The notes under the pieces: generated by a model
Seen by the model: the letters and a program-made list of their open reading frames with translations, nothing else
What the model was told of the DNA's origin: nothing
The model's database searches: none
Made by a program: the position numbers and the translations under genes
Part shown: piece after piece, positions 26,601 through 35,851 of the stretch
Numbering within the stretch: the stretch's first letter is position 1
How the letters are laid out: each line of letters starts with the position of its first letter
From: Watersipora subatra
Lineage: Eukaryota; Bryozoa; Gymnolaemata; Cheilostomatida; Watersiporidae
DNA: 64,000 nt
Direction of reading: 5' to 3'
Assembly (NCBI RefSeq): GCF_963576615.1
Contig: NC_088714.1
Span: 1,054,001-1,118,000, forward strand

Positions 26601-29600
26601 TAAGTTTTATATTGAGCTTTTTATTGCCATTTCAATTCATGGGAGAACATCACGTGACAAGACGATAACCAAATTTCATGACTACGTCAGAGAAATAAAT
26701 TGATTCCAATCTACGACGGCTTTTCGTTTTTGAGCTTTTAAGAGCTTGTAATCACATTTCCACATATGTGGCACCTACAACACAACAGAGTAAGACATGG
26801 TGAATCTTTTGATACCAAATAACTGTAATATGAATTTTGTTGCAAGTCGACCTTTAAGTATAACTCTAATTAAAGCTAGTCAGACTAACTTGAGTATAAC
26901 TCTAACTAAAGCTAGTCAGACTAACTTGAGTATAACTCTAACTAAAGCTAGTCAGACTAACTTAAGTATAACTTTAACTAAAGCTAGTCAGACTAACTTG
27001 AGTATAACTCTAACTAAAGCTAGTCAGACTAACTTAAGTATAACTCTAATTAAAGCTAGTCAGACTAACTTAAGTATAACTCTAACTAAAGCTAGTCAGA
27101 CTAACTTGAGTATAACTCTAACTAAAGCTAGTCAGACTAACTTAAGTATAACTCTAACTAAAGCTAGTCAGACTAACTTGAGTATAACTCTAACTAAAGC
27201 TAGTTATATTAACATAAGTGTAACTCTACTCATTGCCAGTTTAATGTGCATAATTATAATTTCAAGACTTCTAATATCAGATAAATAACAATCGCAAATG
27301 CACCACATGAAATCTAACAGAGAGGAAGGTGCAACAACTTTTCCTACGGTACACCACCGCCATATATGAATAGCTGGTAGCCAAGACCTAGTCGAGTATT
27401 ATAACATTGTAACATACAGTGCTGGAGATATGCTGCTCAACCATTTCCTTCCCATGATCACCAGTGATTCTTCTCCAAGTGTCCTGCGAATAGATCCGCA
27501 CTCCTTCAGCCACATAGTACCTGTGGTATGACAGCGTGAATAGCACATGAGTAGTAGGACAGAAGCACATAACACCCAAGCAGCCCCATAGTACTAATGA
27601 AAGCATGCAATGCCTGTTCAGTGTTAAAAGGATGACACCTGCTCCGCATGCCAGATGCCAAGCAAGGGTACATGACACCTACTCAAGATGACATAATGTT
27701 ACTTATGAGAACAGTTAGGTAGCTAATAATCAATAACAACAATCCTCTTGAAACCTCCAGTAGCCTTGAACTTACAACTAAGTACAGCCAACCATCTACT
27801 TACCGTCACCCCAGCAGACAGATTTATCAAAACACCATGTAAAATCTGAGCAAATATTTGACTTCATGTCCATAGTAATTTTAAACATACCATTTTCTAA
27901 GTTATTTGGAAACATTGCGCAAGGGATAACAGAAAAGCAGTTGAAGAAACTCGCAGACAGACAGCTTATCCGACGACGACTCATCAGTCTGACTAAAGGC
28001 AGCAACCAACAAGAAAAACTCTACAATCTTCCAAAGTTCAGATTCTACTTGTTTATGGACTCAACTGTCCAACCTACCTGTTTAAACACATTCTCTTGTC
28101 TATGGACTCAACCCTTTAACGTACCTGTTTAAACACATTCTTGGGAGCAGCAATGACATATAATCTGCCCTTGAATTTTCATCCAAGGCTACTAAAAATT
28201 GTCGAGTGGCCTGGGATGCAGCCAGTCTAACTTGGCTCCAGTTGTCTGCAAGACCTGAGGCTAGGTGCTCAGCCAGCTGTCGACCAAAGATGTAGATTGA
28301 ATCTTCGTTAGTCTCCGGGTGAATTTCTATATCTAGAAATGAAAGTGACTCCCAACTTATGTTTAGAGATCGCCAGAATACAGACTATAGCTGGCCACAA
28401 AAAGTAAAAGAATGCTAAAACTACGGCTAGAACTGTTCATAGAAAGAGACAATACAATAACTAAGGCTAGAACTGTTCATAGAAAGGGCGAACACAATAA
28501 CCAAGGCATTCAAGTGTAAAATAAGGCCGAAGCCCACAGCCATGAGGAATGTAATAGACATGTGAAGCACACACAGCATCAAATAGTATCCTACCTAAGA
28601 CCTGGGTGTTGCAAGAGACCAGAGAACCACAGACCTGATAGCCTGTTTCCCTAACAAATCTGTTGGTGTGAGTAAGGGCGGTGAAGATCAGGTCCAGTAA
28701 CTGCTGATTTATCTGATTATTAAACCTGCTTCCACAGCCATCAATGACCGACTGCAAGCACCTGTAATAGACATGTCATGCGAGCACTCAGACCTCAATG
28801 ACCTAAATGCGAGTGTCAAATGTGCACAGCATCCATGTCTTATGCTGGCAGGAGCGAGTACATGACACAGCTGCATCTCATTATTTTTCGAGTAAGTTGT
28901 GCGCCAAATACTAGAATATGACCAATATTAGAATGTGGCCAAAAAGAGATCCAATGTTCACCAAAAAATGGATAGCAATTGATCATGTGACAAAAATAAA
29001 GGTCATTAATCGACTCTTGAACTGTAGGTGTAAATTATATATAAAGTTATTATGTCAGCGTTTCTTTGTATTAAACGGTATTTTTGCTTGCTAGAGTTAT
29101 CACGCTGAAGTTTCTTTTCTTCATTCTTCAACAGTTTTAATGACTGCAACTAAAACCGTTGAGTTTTATTCCTAACAAACTTATTTGTTTGCGGAGTAGA
29201 ATAACCATCTTCATAAATAGATACTGTACAATAATACTGAACACATTTTACCAAGTGCAAAGATGGAGTTAAAACAATACCCAATACTTCTGGTTACAAA
29301 TGTACTCCACCAACACAGCAACATATCCTAAAAATACTCTACTCTAGTGTTCGTAAGGGATCTTCTTGTTTAGTGGCCAATTCAACCTAAGTCTTAAGTC
29401 TAAATGAAATGCTTCGCGCGACCCAGTTTTTACGTCGTTAAACTATCATTAAAGATGTGGTTGCGTCAAAAAGGTCGATTTAATGAAATTAAGACCAATA
29501 AAAGGCTAAAGCATCAGCTACAATTTGATGTCATTTTTGTCTTTGTAGACCAATCCTGTCAAGAGATATATGCGTTTGAATGAGGCCCTCTTTTAAAAAG

Positions 29601-32600
29601 CTCACATTCCAGCGGGTGCTTCGTTCGTGACGTAACTAGTGATACATCTGAAAAGAGTCCACGAGCGATAAATATAAGGTCGCTTCATTAGCCAATCATC
29701 AGCACGAAATTTTTATATAGGTCGTAATAAATGTTATCACTCGTAAAACGCATTGTCTGTGATTTCAAATTTAGGGATTTTAATCTATTATTAAATCGCA
29801 TGGACATCGATATTTACTAAATTGATTAACATCGTTACATTAATGAATTACTCGATCAACACGTTTTATTGGCGAACAACAAAATTGTAAAAATTGCTGT
29901 GAAGTTACTGCGAAGGTGACTCCGAGTTTTCTGGGCATCAGGTGGTTAAAGTGCTACGGAGGAAGATAGGAGAATGGAGGTAAATTTATCTTTCACTTTG
30001 AGTCTCCTATAGATATACTGTTGAGTTTACATTCAGATTATATTTCCCTGTTTGAGGCTAAAATGTAATTTCCTGCGCATGCGAGATACGTATGTACAGT
30101 AAATTCTTGACGGCTTCTTTTTAATTCATAGCATCTAGCAATGCGAAGGCTTAGATTGATGAATATACTAAAGGTAATATTTTAGTACTCATTAATACAT
30201 GTACTAATTAATAAAATAATAACTTTTTGCTATCACTAATCATCGCTTTATAATTTTTTATCGGTTCACCTAGCTACATTTGCTTCAAATCTTCTGTGGC
30301 AGTTTTATCTAGTAAATTAGATTTATGATTTGACTTTAGATGTTCACTTCTGACTTGTAAAAAGTGAAGAAAATCCATTGATCAATGCGAATCTTTAATT
30401 TCCAGAACCAAAGCTTCGAATCGTTGGCTTGGCGTACTTATGCCTTTGTTAAACATTTATTCGTTTGTAAAATTACACTCACAATCTATTTAACTCCCAA
30501 TTTGAAAGCTTAAATAGAGTAGATACGCGTTAGAATGACATATCTATGAATGACATATATTTATTGCATTTTTTTTACTGATTACAGGATGTTTATGCGG
30601 TCCCACCAGCCGAAGCAGCTTTGTCAGTGTGGAAACTGCCATAAATGGGAAAGAGAGACTTGAATGTGTGCTGCATAAACCATGGCGTTTTGTTTGAGTT
30701 TGCTGCAGTAGATGAATTTGTCTTATTGTATCAGCTAAAACTATGTGAGTGGCCACGACTTGATGAATATTTTTAATAAAAGCTTTATGCTGAGATGAAA
30801 ATTTTTTGCTTGTAAAAATTATATAATAAAATAATATTGTTGAAGATAATGCCAAACATGATTAGCAAAATATTGTAGTGAATTGGATACGGTATATGGA
30901 TGTCCGCAGAACTGGAGAATGTGAGTTCAAATCCTTAAAACTCTATCCCTATGTATATTCTTTTCAAAGACGCAGCTTGCTTATTTTACTTATGGTAGTA
31001 AGAAACTAGTTTTCGGTGTGGGCAATGATATACAGCCCCACCCCCAGGATAGGTGACGGGCATAATGTGGGCGGGGCTTTTGGGAGGCTGTATATCGTTA
31101 GTGTGAGTAGCGACGGTGCTGTGCCGATACAAAGACCTTATTCTACATAGTTTGCTTGACAGAATTACCGTAGACCGGTAGAATTGGTAGTCGGTACTAA
31201 GATGTTTACACAGCATTTAGAAGAAGCTAATTTGACAAGTTTTTAATTTTCCTTGTTTGAGGCGTTTGAGACATTGGTAATAATGTATCTGTAGCTGGAT
31301 TTAAAATTTTATTCTAGCCAACATGAGCAAATACAAAATAAAAAATATGCCAATAGAGCCGCGTAGGACTAGACTTTTATCGCAAATAACCGATGTGAAT
31401 ACGAGATATATTGACAGATATATCACGTGTGACATTATTTTGGGCAAGTCTGGGCATGTTTTTTTGGCCTGAGCGTTTTTACCGCGATCAGATTTTTTCG
31501 ATTTTAATCTTCAAATATCTTGGCAATGAGATCGCCTAACACAACAAACAACATATCAACTGATAGAGAAAAAAAATGCTTTCTTTTACGATCAACTCAA
31601 ATTTGAAGCAACCACATCTTTAAACAAAGTCACCGCAAAACAGAACTCAGTGGTTGAGTGACCCGAGGGTGCAGTCACTAATAATTATTCATCATGTCAA
31701 AGGTTTTTAATATGGATGTTTTCGATCAATGTTTTTCTTAATGCAACAATCACTCTCAAAATATAAAATGAGAAACAACCGACCACTACACAGCAGCATA
31801 TGTTCAGTTTGTTATCAACTACACATATACTATATTGAATAGCAAAAACAGATATTGTAGAAATTAAACCATTACACTTAAAGCACATAAATTACATAAA
31901 TTTTTTATTGTATATTTCAATACATCAGAGTCTTGGCTTTCGAATGAGCTATTGTTTGCCATGGTGAGACAGACATTGGTTGGTGTTTATAGGATTTCCC
32001 CAGAGCTCTACCGCAGAAATCTTTACTGGCATAGGCTCAGAAATTGTGACATCACAATTTTCATATGCAGTGTTGTATGCTCTTACCACCTATTTTATTG
32101 CTTACCGCTTATATTTATCAACTACGATAATGACGCTATTGTCAGGCGAAGATAGGACAACTCCAGAGAACCAATGAAGATGACAAAGGAATCAGTGTCA
32201 TTAGTTCTCCATGTACAGATTATTTCTATGATAAATAACTCAGATTCCAAGCACCATACTATGTTTTCCTGATGATATTATGCACTAGCTCTCTCATTTT
32301 ATTGTGATGTTGAGGGTCGCGACTGAGACTAATTAGTTTCAAGCATTGCGTGATCTCGCGAAAGTGCGATTGACATATAGTCCTAGGGCCAAGCAACCGC
32401 AGGTCACAATTTAATCGATGTGATTTCATTACCTTCATCAACGACAGTACATTTATTGAAGCATAATTAATTAACCCAGAACATGTGTTTGTATTGGTCG
32501 GGCATTAGCTCGATCCCGGGCATTGTTGATTATCTAGAATCCTAATTTATTATTAGCGCTCTCTGGGTTTACCAGCACCGATTGTCACAGAAAAGCGCAG

Positions 32601-35269
32601 CCTCAATGGCAGCGAAAGGGATCGACTACCTAAGGCAGAATAATAATTGTGACATCACCCTTTGAGAACCTGAAGCAAGTGTTTTTTTTGCATCACATAC
32701 TTTTGACACCCTGCTTTTCATAGTTCTATTATTCTTTGTATATTGAATATAGGTTCATTCGAAAGCCAAGACTCTGATGTATTGAAATATATAATAAAAA
32801 AAATTATGTAATTTATGTGCTTTAATATAATAATACTACATATTGATAATTTGTAAGCAACTGAGAACCAGTACACTGACAAGGGTTCTAGTCTACCACA
32901 GCTCAGAAAACAGTAGCGATTGCACTTACTTCATAAACGTCTCAAGGTTCTTCCATCCAGCTGTGTCATGAAATATATATTTGTGACCCTCTACTTGACT
33001 AGACAATCTATCGTCTGATAAAAGCGCATTGGTGCGGGGAGAAGCTGATACAGAAAAGTCTGATTCCTTTACCTTTATAGACAACATTAAAAGATAATAG
33101 GTTAGGAAAAGTCGGAAAATCGGTGCTTAGTTGTTACAGACTGACAAATTCAGAATAAAACAGCATATCAGCCACGGGCACCTGTTCATCAACATCTGTT
33201 GTCGCGCTAAGTAAGGCATCTCTCTCTAGGTTGTCTTTAATCCCTCCTAGTATGACATCCTTGGTATCAATGTATATTCCAGCGCCATCTCTGTTACATA
33301 ATGCTCCCAGACATTCACCTGTGCAAAGGATAGGTCAGAATTAGTTACGAAGGTGAATGTAATACTAATATGTTCACAAAGATAAGAAAGTGATAACACA
33401 GAATACAATGCTTGGAGTACACAAGATATTTATTAGATGAGTGGGTGTTTGGCAAACCTTAGCCTCAAAATATGGTCCCGTACAGCTATAGCCTACTCCT
33501 CAACTAAATCTGACCGTGACTCAACTCTAGCCTTTTATTTATCCAAGTGACAGGCCAAAAACTTAAATGCTGTACACACTAATGATAGTTACCTGCGGCA
33601 ATTCTAACTCTGTACTCCTCGTGGACTAATGATTTGATGCAGAACTGTTTGACCATGTTTCGAAAATCGTCTCCACTCCATGGATGCATGACCAGAAGCT
33701 ACCAGACAAAAATAGTACACAATATATAGTATAAAAAGCCAGTAGCAAAGTTCATACGCGCACAGCAGAAGGGTTTGAGATAGAGTGCAAATGAGCTCAT
33801 GCAAGGACAACTTACGGAGTTACATACTTTCAATGAGAAGAATACTTGGAATGATCAGAGATACATGAGGTGAAGATACTCATTACGAATGGTAAAATAA
33901 ATAATTTAAGGAATACATGGAAGACACAGAATGTTTGCTTCAAGCAATCCTTCATGTACAGAATTGCAATATAGATGTGAATTAGCAATTACTTTTACAA
34001 ATATGTACACAAGCGATCTGTAGCAACGCGTCATGCTAACATAATTCTTAGGAATTGCTAGGTTGAAACCTCATGTTGTAATCACACTATGTAGCTACAT
34101 GAAATATGTAGCTAGGACTACATAGAAGTGATGTATTATAACCTTTAGGGCCAACAAGGTGTTCAGTAATGCATAAAGTATTATACACTTGATTTACCAA
34201 ATGCATATCACGTTAAGAAAGATGCTTTTCTCACCCTCTTCGGTTTGACTAAGAATTAAAAACTAACAAAAATTCTAAACATTTTAGATAGAGAATAAAT
34301 GATGACAAATTCTAAACAATAATACCAAAAGTTTAAAGAATCTTTGAACTTCAAGTTTTATTGCTGTGTTTAACAGCAATTGAAAACGCCAGAGTGCATA
34401 CTACATTCGCTTACTGCAAGCTCAATTGACTCTTGAACTTTTCTCTAAAAATTCAGGTCCTTTATTGTTTCCTTTTGAGAATCTTATTCTAGTTTTGTTT
34501 CCCACCTCTAAACCTTTTTACGTCCTTTTGCTGTCGAAATGTTATCACAACAAGAATTAAGGTAGCTGTAGAAAAGTCAACAGCTAATACCATGAGCCAT
34601 AGGTTTTATAAAAAAGCTGGTCATCATTGAGCAATCAGCAGGTTTAGTAGGATAGTTGAATGAATGACAAACATAAGCTTCCCAACACAAAATTAAAACC
34701 ATCTTTCAGAAAAAGTATGTCAGGAAAGGTGTTTGCAAGTGTTCCTATGTTTGCAAGGAAAAGTATATATGAAGGTAAATTTCCACCTAATTTAATTGTC
34801 CTTCCAAAATGTTTTACTTTTGCTTAATACATACGTTTAAATTTTGCTGCCATTGTTTATTGACAATAGTTTTGTGCAAACCACAATTGCATGTCAATAA
34901 TAACTTCTTGCTGTTGTTTTGCTACTTCGGAATAAAACATTGTAAAATATGACTATTGCTTTCCATAACAAAGAATGCTCATATATACTTTTTCAATACC
35001 TTGAACGCAGATAACACGGCATGGTGAAACTCCCATTCCACTATAATTTGTGATTCTTGACGATAATCAGCAGGTACACAATTTCTTTTCTCGGCGACGC
35101 TCTGAGGGGTGGCAAGGGCGGTTGCTTCAACTGTTACAAAATTAATCAATTCCGTTAAATCATTAGGGTCTAAAGCTTCCATTAATCTTTGAAGACCAAT
35201 GTTTCCCTTGTCTCTCTCTAACTTTTTGCCACTCGTTAATTGCTCCCACACTGCTTTATAAGCTTCCAT
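11673..35269 (-). CDS. Uncharacterised 711-aa HEAT-repeat protein, 15 exons
   Basis: Complete gene, but I cannot name it. Exons (minus): 35269-35000, 33698-33593, 33318-33182, 33072-32930, 28761-28595, 28326-28125, 27520-27418, 25783-25606, 22419-22258, 18098-17929, 17601-17486, 15408-15267, 14545-14462, 12534-12425, 11718-11673. Every junction is GT-AG and all phases agree, giving 2136 bp including the TGA. At least six helical repeats with the HEAT signature VRxxAA or similar are visible near residues 118-132 (YRVRIAAGECLGAL), 252-266, 303-320 (QVRLAASQATRQF), 388-403 (AVREAACACIAELG), 429-445 (WPVRDAACIASGNF) and 470-490 (SVRSGAAQALASV). Further helices run to the C-terminus. There is no signal peptide, membrane segment or enzyme motif. 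Residues of about 500-580 form a polar, Gly- and Lys-rich break between two helical halves. HEAT proteins are usually scaffolds, so a binding role is inferred only. Several introns exceed 1.5 kb and hold minisatellites or MITEs. Confidence 0.9.
11850..12115. repeat. 34-bp tandem repeat x7-8 in HEAT intron 14
   Basis: Units read roughly CTTCTAAATGATGGAAATAC followed by a CAACACAAATATCA block. It is unrelated in sequence to the 34-bp array at 11350 although the period is the same. Confidence 0.9.
12550..12812. repeat. Short-unit minisatellite (13-15 bp) in HEAT intron 13
   Basis: Repeated AGCGTATAACAGTAT and AGCATATAACAGC words with irregular spacing. The array ends next to the acceptor side of exon 14. 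ORFs rich in Tyr, Ser and Ala on both strands here come only from the repeat. Confidence 0.9.
13110..13975. repeat. 34-bp minisatellite, about 25 copies, in HEAT intron 13
   Basis: Units are TTAACAGCAGCGGATAACAC followed by TACAGATTATCACA, with changes confined mostly to GCGG/GCAG, AACAC/AGCAC and CACA/CATA. The unit has no palindrome and there are no unique spacers, so it is not CRISPR-like. Confidence 0.95.
16285..17445. repeat. 27-bp minisatellite, about 43 copies, in HEAT intron 11
   Basis: Units are ATGATTTAGTCTTGTATATAC followed by TAATAG or TACTAG. The last third (from about 17100) switches to a second subtype, AATTTAGTATTATATATAC. Because 27 is a multiple of 3 and indels are absent, long ORFs (404 aa plus, 282 and 234 aa minus) run through it. 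They are repeat artefacts with no other content. Confidence 0.95.
18340..18870 (+). repeat. tRNA-derived SINE-like composite, copy 1
   Basis: In HEAT intron 9. It has a tRNA-like head near 18430-18500 with a box A-like TGGTGTAATGGTAGC and a box B-like GGATTCAATCCC. It is preceded by a block ACTGTGAGAGATCGTCATGAG shared with other copies and followed by a GC-rich core ACCCGGCGTTGCCCGGGTAA at about 18842. It is not a functional tRNA: there is no proper cloverleaf end. The same words recur at 21.5, 43.8 and 51-52 kb. Confidence 0.6.
19020..19460 (+). repeat. Diverged direct repeat about 300 bp apart
   Basis: Two related segments, about 19020-19135 and 19320-19450, share GAAGGTAAAA, TGTAATGAACTTTTGT-like and AACAAGCTCAATATTCG blocks. 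They continue the repeat that begins with the GC core at 18842, so this looks like an internally duplicated or doubly inserted repeat. Confidence 0.55.
19853..21494. mobile_element. TA-flanked MITE (Tc1/mariner-like), interrupted by another MITE
   Basis: Inverted ends CAGTGCACCCTCAGGATACG and its complement at 21475-21494, each flanked by TA (19851-19852 and 21495-21496), the target duplication of Tc1/mariner elements. It spans 1642 bp, but 868 bp is a second MITE inserted at 20201-21068, leaving about 770 bp. No transposase is seen, so it is a non-autonomous copy in HEAT intron 9. Confidence 0.85.
20201..21068. mobile_element. TTAA-flanked MITE, copy A
   Basis: Begins AGCTTGACTTGCAACAAAAT, ends with the near complement, and is flanked by TTAA on both sides (20197-20200, 21069-21072). 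It has long inverted ends of roughly 100 bp containing the GATTCACTATGTCTTACTC block. It is the same family as 25978-26853 and 42275-43155. No coding content. It is nested inside the TA-flanked element. Confidence 0.88.
21525..21830 (+). repeat. tRNA-derived SINE-like composite, copy 2
   Basis: Contains the shared ACGTGAGAGATCGTAATGAG block, then a tRNA-like head near 21625-21705 (box A-like CCGAGTGGTGAAGTGG, box B-like GGGTTTGATTCTT), then the GC core GGCGTTACCCGGGTA at about 21800. It lies just outside the TA-flanked MITE. Confidence 0.6.
22680..24896. repeat. 47-bp minisatellite, about 47 copies, with higher-order structure, in HEAT intron 8
   Basis: Units contain ACTATACCAAACCTTGCC and TTGGTACAGTTAGTTACACA and are nearly identical. 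Rare variants mark a higher-order repeat: the one-base longer GGTTAC form occurs at about 22842, 23407, 23925 and 24490. The first and third, and the second and fourth, are each 1083 bp apart, with the TTATACACTG variant recurring in step. Confidence 0.95.
25862..27225. repeat. 36-bp minisatellite split by a MITE, HEAT intron 7
   Basis: Units are CTTAAGTATAACTCTAAC followed by TAAAGCTAGTCAGACTAA. About three copies lie at 25862-25977 and about ten at 26854-27225, with a MITE between. A 163-aa plus-strand ORF with a 12-residue period is made by the array and is not a gene. Confidence 0.95.
25978..26853. mobile_element. TTAA-flanked MITE, copy B, inside a minisatellite
   Basis: 876 bp, AGGTTGACTTGC to its complement, with TTAA at 25974-25977 and 26854-26857. 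Removing the element and one TTAA restores a perfect 36-bp array unit, which proves the insertion and its target site. No transposase ORF. Confidence 0.93.
28078..28141 (-). repeat. Micro-duplication of the 3' end of HEAT exon 6
   Basis: The last 17 bases of exon 6 (AGAATGTGTTTAAACAG) and its donor are repeated 47 bp further on. The true exon end is at 28125 with GTACGT, and the copy ends at 28078 with GTAGGT, which is as good a donor. Using the copy would add an in-frame TAA within three codons. Confidence 0.8.
31028..31096. other. GC-rich inverted repeat in HEAT intron 4
   Basis: ATATACAGCC pairs with GGCTGTATAT, and inside them GCCCCACCC pairs partly with GGGCGGGGC, giving a possible hairpin of about 69 bases in otherwise AT-rich DNA. 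Its role is unknown. It may be a small foldback element. Confidence 0.55.
31882..32821. mobile_element. TTAA-flanked foldback element/MITE of a second family
   Basis: 940 bp with inverted ends of about 75 bp beginning AGCACATAAATTAC and containing AGAGTCTTGGCTTTCG, flanked by TTAA at 31878-31881 and 32822-32825. No coding content. It fills part of HEAT intron 4. Terminal bases (AG...CT) and target match the other TTAA family, but the interiors do not. Confidence 0.85.
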
Positions 35270-35851
35270 GTTTGACCTTCATATAGACGAGCACGAAGAG
35301 CCGAAGAAAGCAGTACTTAACTTGGTAAGAGAATACGTAGTCTCGTAGTAAGTTTCGCGGTCATAAACAGCCAATTTAATTTGAACGATGCATATATCAA
35401 TTATAATCCATGATAAAGAAAAACATCAATAGCAAATTGTGAGAAAATTATCGTACCAGCTGCGAAATGAATACAGACGAGCCGTAATTTGATAATAGGG
35501 ATAACTCCCTACTTTTCTCAGCATTGTAGGTTTGCCACCGTTTGTTGGACCGGCTAGCTATACGAGGTGTTTATGCATGCATGTACGTATTATGAAAACA
35601 TGCTGTTTTTTGCCAAAAGAGCAATAGAGTTATGGATGTTAAATACAATAATTGGTGTTTTTGACTGCTGCGCCCTAAAGAACTAAAACAATAGCATTTA
35701 GTTTGAAATACTAAAAAAGCTTGATAGAGCAAATGTTTACAGATACATGCTTTATTTTCGTATAAGATCAGTGGTAACTTGAGCACCAGACAAATTTAGA
35801 TAATGAAATATTGCACCATCAACATGAGGACATGAAGCTGAGAAATTATAA
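35270..35851 (-). other. Intergenic: HEAT gene 5' flank and MGME1 3' flank
   Basis: Only 582 bp separates the MGME1 stop from the HEAT gene start on the same strand. MGME1 3' UTR and the HEAT promoter must both fit here. No clear TATA box was seen for the HEAT gene. Confidence 0.7.
35751..35756 (-). terminator. Likely polyadenylation signal (AATAAA) of MGME1
   Basis: Minus-strand AATAAA about 95 bp after the MGME1 stop codon and before the HEAT gene start. Confidence 0.6.

Noticed and set aside
26797-27288. 163-aa ORF with a 12-residue repeat
   Set aside because: Encoded by the 36-bp minisatellite plus the MITE end; no independent support.
27866-28066. Plus-strand ORF with a coding-like stretch in HEAT intron 6
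   Set aside because: No family recognised, no fitting exon partners, and HEAT exons 6 and 7 join directly across it in phase.
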